A stretch of DNA of 64,000 nt from Gigaspora margarita (GCA_009809945.1 WTPW01000855.1:61737-125736), one strand, 5' to 3'. Positions 22,794 through 33,990 are shown, counted from the stretch's first letter. Notes: a model not told the origin generated them from the letters alone. Program-made: numbers and translations.

Positions 22794-24068
22794 TTATATG
22801 AATAGATTCTAATATTAAAAATTTATATATGATCAAGAGTTATTGACTAAATTAAAAATATAACTCAAAATAAGATTCCAAAAAATCAATATTTGTTAAA
22901 AAATATATATATATATATTTTTTTATTTTATTTATTTCTTAGGCAGTCTTGCCAGTACTTTTATTTCATCAAATACATACACAAACCACAATTGTAAGGT
23001 ATACTACTAAACTACTAATAAGTTCAACATCATTCCTTCTTGCTGAACAAGAACAAATATGATCTGTCATACTGATTTAAGCCAGGAGCTTTGTCAGACT
23101 GCCTACTTTTAATCCTTCTTCTTCTAGCTTTCTGGGTAAAATAATTCTACTAAACATAAAGAAAAAAAAAATCGAACACAAGAAAAAAAGAAAAATATAC
23201 TAAATAGAAAAAAAACTACTACAACCTAAATGAAATACCAATATAAACAAAAGAAAAAAAAGAAAGAAAGAAGAGAAAGATAAAAGTAGATGATCAATGA
23301 CAAAAGAATTTCACCTGTAAGAAACTGAAGATAAAAATTATATAATACTACACAAGAACCAATAAGTATTATATGTACATAAAAAAAACCCTAAGGGAAA
23401 AACAAAATCTAATCTAATAACAATGAGCAAAATTTCAATTATTTCTCTATTCTATATAATATTTTATTAATTCTTAACCGGTTGATACATTATGCATATG
23501 ATATTCTTTGTTTACCTTGACAGGTCTGTGGTTTGGTTGAGGCAATGATCCAATATGGTAGCTGCATTTCCAATTTGGAAGGAGTAAACATTGCTGATCT
23601 TTTAAAGCAGAGACAGTGATTTTATACAGTACAAAAACCCAAATTATATAGTAATAAAAAATGAATTATTTAATGTTATGTAAATAATTTTTAGCGAATT
23701 ATGTGCAATTATATAATATAGGATGGCCAATTATGTGTAATTATATGATACTGAATAGCCAATTATATACAATTATGTGGGCAATGAATTTATGTATAAT
23801 AAAATTTTATTAATAAAAGAAAATTTAAATTCCATTAAAATATAACATTGTTAAGTTTTTTAATGATCCTTTAGACAAATTTTGTCTATTTTTATCTAAA
23901 AGTAAATTGTATTACATTTAACACTGCAACTTGAAACAGGTAACCAGATATAATTAAGTGCAATATCTGATAAAATTGGAAGCTATGAATGTAAATCTAA
24001 CCAAAACATATCTAATTCCATTTTCTGAAACTGCAGACTACAATATATTGACTATTTACAAATAATAG

Positions 24069-24365
24069 AGGATCCCAGACATCTAGTACAGAGATCATAC
24101 TTAATTTTTTTTAGCAAAAACCTCTAAAATTTAAGAAGTAAAAAAACAGTTTTTGGCAAATATCTTGGCATTTAGTGGTCCAATTTGAATAAACTTTTTT
24201 TAAAAATAAAGCCTACAGTGAGCAGTATCTAATAAAAAAAGTTCATTCAATTCTGATTACTAGATTAAAAGTTATTTTAAAAAAATATATTTTGTCATTT
24301 TTAGCAAATTGGGCCAAAATTGGCCAAAATTCAGTTATGACCTATATAAAAGATGTCCGGGTCCT
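24069..24365 (+). mobile_element. hAT-type MITE, family AGGACCCCGG, copy 1
   Basis: Ends AGGATCCCAGACATCT and AGATGTCCGGGTCCT; flanked by ATAATAG (24062-24068 and 24366-24372). It splits the C-terminal codons of the hAT transposase pseudogene, so it is younger than that element. The interior has CAATTTGAATAAACTTTTTT and a mirrored GTTCATTCAATTCTGATTA block. Confidence 0.85.
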
Positions 24366-25431
24366 ATAATAGCATCTGACAAATTTTTAAATTCTCTGAT
24401 AGCACTATAGCGACAAATAACTTTTTTTGAAATATTATTGGTAAAAAAGAAAGCATGTAGTATGCTTGAAATAACTTGCGAGCCAGATAATATAAAATAT
24501 GAGCTACGAATTTATTGTATGCAGCTTGAAATGCATTGTGAAAAATAGCATAAAAATTTAATAGATTAAATTGAAGATCACTAATAAGATTTTCTAACTT
24601 TACACCAAAGTATTGTATGTGACGATTGGTTTCAAGATATGCAATAAGTAACTCTACCTAATTTTCTACAAGAGGAAATATAGGTCAGGTTTGCTGTTAA
24701 AAAAAATCTAAGTCTTGAACAAATTCTTGAGCAAAAATAGAAATAAAATTTATATAAATTTTAATTATACCAAAATTTGTTAGATTTTGAAAATATGAAT
24801 TAATCTCTAATAAAAGTTTCGTGATTTTTGTCCAATATTAATTCATGGGAAAAAAATGTAACCCAATATTCGATATAAGTTTTTGAGTAAAAAACTATCT
24901 GAAACCATGAATTCTATCTTGTTGTATTTAGAAATAGAATTTTATATGGATTATTAATACTATGTATTTTTAAATAATTTAAATATCGATCTCTTTGTGC
25001 TAGTGATTTAACAAATACATCCTTTATTTTTGCCAAAAAAATTGTTAAAGGAGAAAGATTTTTAAAGATTCTCTATGTATCACTACAAATAATTTAAATT
25101 TAATATATATATAAATAATGTACTATATAGTATTAGTTAGAATAGTTTAATTGTATAAAACCTTCTTTATAGCATTAGAAAATATATTAGATATGCAATT
25201 AGTATAGATTGAATCAAGACAAATTGGTTTTAATTGGCATTACATAATCCTGATATGAAGCTAATTTGAAACAGATATTTGGCAGCAATAAGGAAAGTGC
25301 AGTAAATCATATAATTAGGATTTATATAGGTCTGACCCCCTGTGATAGACTATTGACCAATCAAATTTTGTCTTTTTAATATTAAAAAAATTCAAAAATG
25401 TTTTTGACCCCATGTATGATAACAGTCACTA

Positions 25432-25752
25432 TATAGTAAAGTCAAAATTTTACTATATGAATTGATTAAAGTTGCTTAAGTAAACTTTTTAAAAGATCAA
25501 AATATACTTACTCTAAAATTTTCATCAGTATTGGAGAACTTTTTATTATTTGACTTTTTGATTTTTTTGTTCAACGAAAATTTTAAAATTTTTTAAAAAA
25601 ATACATTTGATGAATGTAAAAATTAAAAGTTAAATAATAAAAACTTCTTTAATTTTGATAAAAATTTTAGGGTACATGTATTTTGATATTTCAAACAAGT
25701 TTACTTAATTGATAATTATCGATTAACATAGTAAAATTTAGACTTTACTATA
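25432..25752 (+). mobile_element. TA-flanked MITE, family CATAGTAAAGTC, copy 1
   Basis: Ends TATAGTAAAGTC and GACTTTACTATA, TA on both sides (25430-25431, 25753-25754). 321 bp. Copy 2 is at 50401-50709 in the same orientation. Internal landmark AAAGTTGCTTAAG..AAACTT is shared. Confidence 0.75.
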
Positions 25753-25837
25753 TAGCAACTTTCTGCGAATTTTTATTATAATAAATACTTCAATATTATT
25801 GGCTATTTTACTCTATATATATATATATAGGACATAA

Positions 25838-26314
25838 CATATCCACCGATTTGGTTTCACCCCAAAATTAGCCAATCATGATCGAGAATTATTTGCTATT
25901 AAAATTTATTACAAAGTGAATTTTTACAACAATAGTTTTTTAAACTTACTAAGTATATAGAATATTTTAATATCTACATGTTTAATTATTAGCTAAAAGT
26001 AAGTTAAAAAGATAGTTTTTCTGAAAATTGCTTCCAAATTTACCCTTACCCATTATATAACTGATTATTCAATAACAAACTGATCTTTCACTACCCGAAA
26101 ATACCCAAACACTTTAAACAACTAGTGATAGTACTCTCTTTATAGCTTGGTATGGCTGTTCTTTGAATATTTATTGCTTATTTATCTCATATCAAGACCA
26201 AAAAAACTATTTTATTTGAAGGTTTCATTTGTTATTCTTCATGTCACTTAATAGCAGAAGTTTGTATAATGGTTTATTGAAAAAAGACTTCTAAAAATCA
26301 AATCGGTGGATATA
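25838..26314 (+). mobile_element. MITE, family CATATCCACCGATTTG, copy 1
   Basis: Ends CATATCCACCGATTTG and CAAATCGGTGGATATA; 477 bp; a second copy in opposite orientation at 58293-58763. ATAA flanks this copy on both sides, but the other copy does not confirm a 4-bp TSD. The interior has a non-coding stretch with CTATCACTAGTTG-like sequence. Confidence 0.75.
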
Positions 26315-27722
26315 ATAAATGAGGACCCCCTTCCCTTCTAAAAATTACGTGATTTACTGCACTCTCCTAAGAGATCTTTAGAATATAAATCAGGTTCATA
26401 TAAATATTTAAATATATATCAGAATGCCAATAGCTATTGATAAATCAATAAAGTTATAACGCAAGTTTTATCAAATTATCAATATGTATTAAATACCTAT
26501 ATGAACCCGATTTGTATTCTAAAGATCTCCTATTTTTGCAAAATATCTTTCAAATTAGCTTCATATTAGAATTACATGATGCTAGTTAAAGTCCAATTTG
26601 TCTTCATTTGCTTAATAGTATAAATTAACTATATAATATCAATATATATATTTTTTATACAACTAAGTTAAGAATATGGGCACAGTGTAGTGAATGAATA
26701 AGCTATGGCATTAATGGTGCTAGTATTTCTTTATAACATTTTTTCATATACATAGCTGAATCAGATGAAAAAAGACATATAATATCAAAAGAAATATTAT
26801 ATTCTATAAGAATTGATATTAAAGTTTGTCTATTATTGTATTATTAACAGATTCAAGAAAATTAACAGAAACAAGTTTAGTAGAATCCTAAAATACAAAA
26901 AGAGTATTGACCACACTACGAGCACAACTATTAGTTGTCTTGTCCATTATAATTGCAACTGGTTTATTATTAAAAAATAATTTAAGATTATTATAGTATT
27001 TTTCAAAAATATGGCAAATAAATTTGCTTTAAAGTTAAGGATTGGGAATTGTTCCACTATATTTAAGATGTTTTTTAAAGAATAGAATTAGACGTTCTAC
27101 TTTTTCAAGTGGAATATTAGCAATAGCAAATGATTCAATTAAATCTTTTATGGTTTCATTTTTTATATTCACTATACTGAAACTAGCCTGAATAGATGCT
27201 TGCTTCTTGGCATGTTCTTAAGACTCGAAATTATTTTTATTTGTTTTATGTTTTTTGCTATTGCAGTGATTACTAACTGTTGATTTTGATTTCTATTCCA
27301 CAGGTTCATTGTAGTATTCACATATTAAAGCATTACTATCAATATAAAAAGTATTTGGATGTTCTTGAAGTTGGGTTAGTATTGTAACATTTTATTTTTT
27401 AAACATTATTGTTAAATCAATATGTTTTATGTTAGTAAAAATATTTTTATTATTTCATTTTTATATTTTACAAAATCTTTCAAGAATTTTCATCTTATCT
27501 ATATTATTCTTTGGAATTAAAAAAAAATTTTTAAGAATTAAAGCTTGTGCATTAACAATAAGAAATATTATTTTAATTTTTCTTGTACTTTTTTTTTGTA
27601 TAAATTTAAAAAACAATATGAAATAACTTCCAATTTTTACATTTTTTTATACAGCCATTAGTATAATTATACTAGTTTTGGTGATATTACATTCTTTGTG
27701 TTTAGAGACTATGAATTATATT

Positions 27723-27901
27723 AGGACCCCGAAATTACATAGATAGGTCAGGTTAATTATAAAATTACTAAAAATAGAAAAATCTGTAGAAAAAACCTCA
27801 AAAATAAGCAAAAAAATTACTAAAAATAGAAAAGATCTGCATAAAAACCTCAAAAATAAGCAAACTACTACCTGACCTATCTATGTATATTTCGGGGTCC
27901 T
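27723..27901. mobile_element. Short hAT-type MITE with internal duplication
   Basis: Ends AGGACCCCGAAATTACATAG and its near inverse (CTATGTATATTTCGGGGTCC), flanked by perfect 8-bp TSD ATTATATT (27715-27722, 27902-27909). Inside, a unit of about 50 bp (ATTACTAAAAATAGAAAA..AAAAATAAGC) is duplicated in tandem. Inserted in the hAT element upstream of its transposase start. Confidence 0.9.
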
Positions 27902-28239
27902 ATTATATTACCTTACTTTTTGAGTTAGTACTTAAATTAAATAGCAATACATTTGTTTTACGATTATGACAGAATATTGGTATTATCTAATTTTCTTATT
28001 TTAGTTATATATTGGTAATATGCAGATAAAATTGCGAATTATGTGCAAATTTTTAAAAATTCTTAAATTATGTGAGGTTCTATGGTGATATAACCATAAT
28101 TATATGATTTGGCCCTAATTATCTCTAATTATATGAATTTTGTGGTATTATATAAAATACAAAAAATCATCATCCCTGTTTTGGAAAAGGTAAGCTGCAT
28201 CGCCCACTTTGTTGAAATTTTGAAAAAAGCCAAAGGGAC

Positions 28240-28537
28240 AAGACCCCGGACATCTCTCATATAGGTTATAACTAAATTTTGGCCAATTTTGATCTGATTT
28301 GCTAAAAATGACAAAATCTATTTACTTTAATAATTTCTAATCCAGTAATCAGAATTGAATAAACTTTTTTTTGTTAGATGCGCCTCACTGAGAGCTTCAT
28401 TTTAATAAAAAGTTCATTCAAATTGGACTACTGGATGCCAAGATAATTGGCAAACCCTGTTTTTTTGCTTCTCAAATTTTAGGAGTTTTTGCTGAAAAGT
28501 TTCAAGTATGATCTCTATACTAGATGTCTGGGGTCCT
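28240..28537 (-). mobile_element. hAT-type MITE, family AGGACCCCGG, copy 2
   Basis: Ends AAGACCCCGGACATCT and AGATGTCTGGGGTCCT. TSD AAAGGGAC/AAAGGGAT (28232-28239, 28538-28545), seven of eight. Opposite orientation to copy 1. Nested in the right half of retroposon copy 2. Confidence 0.9.
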
Positions 28538-28954
28538 AAAGGGATGAAAGAAGCTCCAAAAGTTATATTTCACTTGTATTGTGGTAAGGACTATGGTTTC
28601 TTATTTCTATTAACAGGTAATATGACCTTACTTTTTACTTCTTACTTTCTTTTCGGTAAGTGATAAACTCTAAGCCTGTCAGCAGACAGTCAATAAACTT
28701 TGTCTCTAAACAACAAGTACCGTTATATGTAGTAAGTGATGAACTCTAAAGCTACTAGCAGATAGTCTATGATCTCTATTCCTAAATAATAGATGCTGCT
28801 TTATAGTTTCTGTTGTGGTTTTCAGACTATAATATCTGTTTTATTAAAATAAGAGTTAGCGGTTTAATATGTACAAGTGATTATCAAAAAGAGTTATCAG
28901 GTTTGGTTAAAATATATTACAAATGTTTTTTTTAATAATTTATGTATATATTTT

Positions 28955-30100
28955 TTTAACTTAAGCAGTTTTGCTTTTATTTATAGTGTGGATTAAAATA
29001 AGTATATTACAAAGTACATATAAACCAAAACTGCTATTGATTCTCCAATTTCAAAATAAAGACCTATTCAGTACCAAAAAGATATGGTATCTTTAAATAT
29101 GATTTACTACAACTACTATTCTTTCTCTAAAATTTTTTTTAATAATTGGTTCTATTTTTAAATCACTAATAGCAGTTGTTAACCCATTAAAATTGCTCTT
29201 TTCTTTAATTTTCTTTACTTAACCTCTAGAATAAGCAGCATTTAGATTTATATCTATTTGAACAAAAAGGTATTTAATAAAAATCAAAAAAATAAAAAAA
29301 AAAACTATATAACCTAAATAAAAAATCAAGAAAATAAAAATATAAAAAAAAAAAAATAAAAAAAACAAAAAAAAAACAAAATTGACTTAGTTTAAAAAAA
29401 TTAATTTAAAATTTTTTTTTTTAATTTTAATGGCGAGACCTTAATTTAAAAATTTTATAAATTGCATATAGTAAATACTATATTAAAATACTATATATAT
29501 ATACAATAAAACAAAAAAATATTATGCCTAAACTAAATTTAAAATTGTAGCAATACAGAACTTTCTAAAAAGTTTTATCAAAATTTTAGATATATTAGTT
29601 ATTATTTATTTTGTAAATAGTAAATTGTAAATTTAACTCATAATGGTAGTTCTGTTTTGGTAAATGCATTACTTGAAATAGAAGCAGTAAATCTTGCTAA
29701 TCTTTGAAGGTAAACTAGAATGCCTACTTTGTTAAAATTTTAAAAAAAGCCAAAGAAGTAAGAAAAGAAGTACCAAATAATAATGAACTATAGAAGTTAT
29801 ACTATATAGAATAATATATCCAACCAAGTAACTACTTTTACTTTTATATTTATAGGTTTTGACAAAATTTCAGAGTTTTTCTATTATATTTTGCTCAATA
29901 ATACTAAAGCTTACCAAGATATCTTGTTTATAGTCTACAAATTTTTTTAACTCTATTTTAAGGCAAAGAATGTACAATAAATAAACTTTGTGCTTGATAG
30001 CAGCTTGGTAGAGTTTTGTTGTATTTAGATATATTAACTATAAAGTTTTTATAGATCAGTCTTTTTAAAATATTTAGTATAAAAGATTATTTCATTAAAA
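28955..30100 (-). mobile_element. Poly(A)-ended retroposon, copy 3
   Basis: Begins with a T-run and CTTAAGCAGTTTTGC and shares the downstream landmarks of copy 1 (ACTTTGTTAAAATTTT, TTGGTAGAGTTTTGTTGTAT, TTAACTATAAAGTTTTTATAG). About 1.14 kb, no coding frame. It lies directly next to copy 2. Confidence 0.7.
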
Positions 30101-30737
30101 AGAGTTTTTTTAATATACAGTATCTGTATTTTTAAAAAGTAAACTTATTAAAAATCTGCTAATATCTAAGAATTAAAAATAGTTCAAACTAATAAGTCTT
30201 TTATATTAATTATTTGCTAAAAAATACTTTAAAAATATTATATTTTTTGAATGAAAATAACTAATGTTCACCACAAGTGATTATCATCTATAATTATATA
30301 AACTAGGAACCGGAAACTGGTGTGTGTCTGGAGCTTAAACTCTTTATTAACTAGAAACTAAACCCAGTATGAATCTAAAGCACTAAATTTAAAGTAGTAT
30401 ATATATATATACTGCAATATAATAGCCATTATATTAAATTTATATAATAAATAATAAATAAATATTTATTATTATAAATATATAAAATTAAATTATTATA
30501 ATAATACTGTAAATTAATTTAAAAAATTTTAGTTTATTGTTTTATTTATTATTTTTAATTACTGTATATATTAGAAACCAGAAACTGGTATGTGTTTGAA
30601 GCAGCAAATCTTTAAAATTATCATATATATATAATTTTAATACTGTATATAAATATATAAAATATAATAAAATTAGATTTAATAATAAATTACAACATAT
30701 AAAAGTTAATTTTTAATTTTTAATTTTGCAAGTTTAC
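30101..30737. other. AT-rich DNA with a degenerate repeat
   Basis: No gene. GGAACCGGAAACTGGTGTGTGTCTG near 30306 and AGAAACCAGAAACTGGTATGTG near 30572 are related copies, each followed by an AT run; their origin is unknown. Confidence 0.4.
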
Positions 30738-30739
30738 TA

Positions 30740-31083
30740 AAATACACCTATGGTGTTGAACACCATATTACACAAAGCTATTAGAATAGCCAATCAAAAT
30801 TTAAGATCAGGTGTAACATAAAATTTTGATTTTTTGTTTATTTGTTAAAAAAAACATTCATATCTCAAAATTTTGCTTATAAAACAACCTTTGGAACTCT
30901 AATAAAAAAAATTCTTTGCAAAATTTTGTATATACTAATGCCCCAATAAAATCCCAGGCCTCACCCTAACCCTAAAGTAATTAAAATTTATTTTTTGTTT
31001 TATAAAAATTTATTTTTTTTGTTTTTGTTATACGAATTTGCAAATCTAATTTACCTATAGTGTTCAACACCATAGATGCATTT
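30740..31083. mobile_element. MITE with palindromic ends, TA target
   Basis: Ends AAATACACC and GATGCATTT, each followed inward by a palindrome (TATGGTGTTGAACACCATA on the left, TATAGTGTTCAACACCATAG on the right). TA flanks it at 30738-30739 and 31084-31085. 344 bp, non-coding. Same design as the GCAGGC family, but unrelated sequence. Confidence 0.8.
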
Positions 31084-31090
31084 TATAATA

Positions 31091-31375
31091 ATTGTAATTT
31101 TGTTATTGTTAATTTTTTAATTATATTATTTATTATTATTTTTTTTTTATTTTTATAAATTTTTCAATTTTATTTTTTTTTATTATTATTTTTAATTTAT
31201 TTTTTNATAAAATTAGATTTAATAATAAATTACAATATATAAAAGTTTATTTTTAATTTTAATTTTGTTATTGTTAATTTTTTAATTATATTATTTATTA
31301 TTATTTTTTTTTTATTTTTATAAATTTTTCAATTTTATTTTTTTTTATTATTATTTTTAATTTATTTTTTAACTT
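31091..31375. other. Duplicated segment around an N, probable assembly join
   Basis: About 110 bp before the single N at 31206 recurs almost identically after it (about 31262-31371). The sequence just after the N also repeats 30668-30725 but without the MITE at 30740. This looks like two overlapping contig ends or two haplotypes (with and without the MITE) joined by one N. Confidence 0.6.
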
Positions 31376-32158
31376 TAATTAACTTTTTTTTATCAATTTT
31401 AATTTTTTTATTGTTTATTTATTGTTTTCTTACTATCAATTTTTAATTTTTATTTAATATTCTTTATTATTACTTATTTTTAGAAGCTTTATACATGTAC
31501 CCAAAGGTTATATAGAATCACAAGACTAATAAATATTTAAAGCTAAGTACATTTATTTTATTATAATATTTTATTTTTACATACTATTAATGTATACTAA
31601 TTTCAATCTTAAACCTATTTCTAGAGATATACTAATTCTGACCCGATCCCTAACTCTAACCAAAATATATATTTATTATTACATACCTTCAAAGCATTTT
31701 GATTGCATTTAGTGTTCTGCAGATCTGAATCTGTATAAAAATCAAGGATCCAGATTCAGTAGGACATGGTGGTAGGCCACTTGATATTTTCCAAAAAATC
31801 ACTCAAAACTATAGGTATCAGATTTCTCATAATATCTATATAGTATAAATTTGGAACTTCTGAAACATTGAGGATCTATGTATGCGATCATTCTGGGTGG
31901 CTTCAAAGTTATTGATTTATGATGATACAATGATAACAGCCACCGATTTTGGTATTTTCAAAAAAGAAAAAACAAAATGATAAATACAAGAGATGAAACT
32001 GGTCCTAGTGTACCTGCATACATTGATCCAAAATATCTTGCTGATCACAAATACTTTCGTAATAAAATATCTGATATTTACATAGTAATGGAGTTTTTCT
32101 TTAGGAAATTTCGAGTGGTCGACAACCATTCCAATATTTATTTAAACTAATTTCTGTG
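31376..32158 (-). other. AT-rich DNA with coding-like remnant next to kinesin fragment
   Basis: 31376-31680 is simple AT-rich DNA. At about 31690-32150 the composition is more balanced, and minus-strand frames of 60-70 codons are open, but no motif is recognised. It may be a decayed continuation of the kinesin fragment or another gene piece. Confidence 0.3.
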
Positions 32159-32820
32159 TTAAATCCGTATAAGACCATTAAGTTGTATGAGTTGATCTTT
32201 GAGTGCTTCAAGATCTTTATAGTTTTGATTAGAATGATTTAAAGCCATGTTTATTGAAAGTGGGGTTAAAGGATGTTTTAAATGACTTTGATATTGAAAA
32301 CTTGAAGTTTCTTGTCCAAGAGCAGAAATAACATTTTCTAATACTAAAAGACCAGAATTAATAGATATTTCTTCTTTAACATGATCCCCTATAGTTCCAG
32401 TTTTTTAGCTATTCATACTGTATAAATATAATAATAATTCATATAATTAATTAAATAATTAATTAATGATACAATTATCGTAAACATATTAGTAAATTAA
32501 AACATGTCACTCAAAAAAAAAAAATTTACCCTTTTACTACTAACCAAATCCACAAAATGAAATTTACTAGTAACAGAAGTCCATTCGCCACTACTATCAT
32601 CAGATCTTTTATTACTCAATCTAGAACTCGATCGTGATAGAGACCTAATTCCACTTTTCAATTCAGGTATTTCCGGCGTCATTGACCTACTATACCCCAG
32701 TATTTGACATAAATTTATATTGAATCATAGTTACAGAGAATATTGCATGTGACCTAAAAGATTTCTGGTTCATATCTGTAGCACAACTTGATGATTCGAC
32801 GCTTGAGCAAAGATTTAATA
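32159..32820 (-). pseudogene. Kinesin motor-domain fragment, KIF4-like, degenerate
   Basis: Kinesins walk on microtubules using ATP. On the minus strand, 32820-32530 reads CATDMNQKSFRSHAIFSVTM, the kinesin switch-I region in which the normal SSRSHAIF has become SFRSHAIF. It continues to SGEWTSVTSKFHFVDLVSSK, matching KFHFVDLAGSE (switch II, here damaged). A GT..AG intron (32418-32529) follows. Then 32417-32159 reads KTGTIGDHVKEEISINSG and LLVLENVISALG, the next conserved kinesin block. In-frame stops (TAG TAG near 32675), an indel at an A-run after the intron and lack of the YRDSKLTRLL block show it is dead and truncated. The long loop before switch II recalls the KIF4/chromokinesin group. 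The P-loop exon is absent. Confidence 0.8.
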
Positions 32821-32861
32821 TGTAATTTAGTAAGTTATATATAAAAAAAAACTTACGTGAT

Positions 32862-32962
32862 TTAATAAGTAATTTGAGTGAAGGTATAGTAAGTAACTTG
32901 AGCGAAGGTTCAATAAGTAATTTGAGCGAAGATTCAGTAAATAATTTGAGTGAAGGTTAGTA
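32862..32962. repeat. 24-bp tandem repeat, four copies
   Basis: Four near-identical units of TAAGTAATTTGAGCGAAGGT plus four bases. Next to the upstream end of the kinesin fragment. Confidence 0.8.
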
Positions 32963-33002
32963 AAGTAATTTAAAAAAAAATCGCAAAAAACATTTTGTAT
33001 AT

Positions 33003-33230
33003 TAGGTATCAGATGGATCTATTCGCATTGTATAGCAGATAGTACTGTATAAAAAGCGCGTAAAATCTCTGTTGCTATTGCACAACTGTGCAAATATAGA
33101 TACATGATGTTACAGATAGAAAATGCCACAATTACGTTTTTGATATTTTTACTATAAATGTATCAAAAACATAATTTCGGTCATTAAACAGCTAGAAATG
33201 TAAGTCCTTTGCTTCACTCCGAACAATAAA
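33003..33230 (+). repeat. Dispersed 230-bp repeat, copy B
   Basis: Partner of 2945-3175, same orientation; shares GTAAAATCTCTGTTGCTATT and adjacent blocks. Class unknown. Confidence 0.6.
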
Positions 33231-33249
33231 TAAAAATAAACAATTTTTA

Positions 33250-33515
33250 TTAAATAAAAGTTATTTTTTTTATGTTAGGATAAGGGTAAAGGTTAGAGGT
33301 TAGAATAGTGCTTTATATATAGTAAAATTTAACAAGGAATTTTTTTTTGCATAAAAAAAAGTAGTTTTATAGGCAAGTTTTTAAGTTAGAAGCAATTCTA
33401 GCAGTTTTTTAAAAAATTCTTTGTTTTTGTTATACAAAAATTGATTTACATGTTACATCTGATCCTGAATTTTAATTGGCAAATTGACTACAAGTGATAA
33501 TCACCTGTAGTGTAA
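33250..33515. mobile_element. Partial foldback MITE related to 5578-5920
   Basis: Shares TAAGGGTAAAGGTTAGAG, the TTTTTGCATAAAAAAAAGTAG block and the right-hand GTGATAATCACCTGTAG end. The left terminus is not recognisable, so it is probably truncated. Confidence 0.5.
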
Positions 33516-33680
33516 ATTAAAAATATTTTTTTTGAAAAATGTATTGTAATTTTATAATATTTATTTTTTTTTATTTTTTTTTTTTTAATATTTAGAGAAA
33601 CCCTAAGTCTAGCACCTGCCCCAAACTTTATTAATTAATACTTAAGTGAATTGACATATAGTAGTGCTGTAAACATATAC

Positions 33681-33990
33681 GGGTCCGTATTATTTCACCA
33701 AAAATCACTTCACAGACACCCCATTTCACCGACAAATTATTCACCGACAAGTTCATTTTACCGACATTCATTTCACCGAAGCTCATTTCACTGACAAGTT
33801 TTTTTCTAAAAAGCACGCTAATTTTAACCCTAATTTAACCCTGACCCTAATGACAATGACCAAAGATTACTTTGTCGGTGAAATGAGCTTCGGTGAAATG
33901 AACTGTCGGTAAAATGAACTTGTCGGTGAATAATTTGTCGGTGAAATGGAGTGTCTGTGAAGTGATTGTCGGTGAAATAATTGCCACCCA
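33681..33990. mobile_element. Foldback element built of TTTCACCGACA repeats, 8-bp TSD
   Basis: Perfect TSD ACATATAC (33673-33680, 33991-33998). Tips GGGTCCG..ATTATTTCACC and inverse. Each arm contains several copies of a 12-bp unit like TTCACCGACAAA, oriented toward the centre, giving a hairpin of about 310 bp. The 8-bp TSD suggests hAT mobilisation. Confidence 0.85.

Larger units (their letters stand above)
25209..26625. mobile_element. Foldback element with nested insertions
   Basis: Outer arms ACAAATTGGTTTTAATTGG..GAAGCTAATTTGAAA and inverse. The left arm is interrupted near 25294 and resumes near 26368 (GAGATCTTTAGAATA). The inserted segment has GTGCAGTAAATCA ends and itself carries two MITEs (25432-25752 and 25838-26314). 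The whole lies in the middle of the hAT transposase pseudogene and separates its coding halves. Confidence 0.7.
23825..27406 (-). pseudogene. hAT-family transposase pseudogene (BED finger to hATC end)
   Basis: Would have cut and pasted the surrounding hAT element. Minus strand, start ATG at 27404-27406, then many stops and frameshifts. N-terminal BED-like finger near 27270-27330 reads LICEYYNEPVE..NHCNSKKHK, with the second Cys mutated to Tyr. Next comes a TIKDLIESFAIANIPLEKVE block (about 27090-27160). The catalytic-domain remnant MDKTTNSCARSVVNTLF is near 26920-26950, then SDSAMYMKKCYKEILAPLMP and HCAHILNL near 26660-26780. After the foldback insertion: RYLNYLKIHSINNPYKI (about 24950-25000), AFQAAYNKFVAHI, RYSAIREFKNLSDAI ending at the MITE 24069-24365, and the C-terminal dimerisation motif DIALNYIWLPVSSCSV at about 23918-23972. 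Not functional. The hAT assignment comes from domain order; the exact subfamily is unsure. Confidence 0.85.
23608..28178 (-). mobile_element. Decayed autonomous hAT transposon, 4.57 kb with nested insertions
   Basis: Ends CAGAGACAGTGATTTT and (inverted) CAGGGATGATGATTTT. Flanking octamers TTTTAAAG (23600-23607) and TTTTGGAA (28179-28186) agree partly, five of eight, consistent with an old 8-bp TSD. It contains the transposase pseudogene 23825-27406. Subtracting the MITE 24069-24365, the foldback 25209-26625 and the MITE 27723-27901 leaves about 2.65 kb, typical for a hAT element. It interrupts the retroposon copy around it. Confidence 0.75.
22916..28935 (-). mobile_element. Poly(A)-ended retroposon, copy 2, split by a hAT element
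   Basis: The left part (22916-23607) has the T-run and TTAGGCAGTCTTGCC end of the family; the right part (28179-28935) continues it from GGAAAAGGTAAGCTGCATCG. Removing the hAT element between them and the MITE at 28240-28537 leaves about 1.14 kb, the same as copies 1 and 3. The hAT insertion point matches the region GATCTTTTGGATAGAG of copy 1. Confidence 0.7.
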
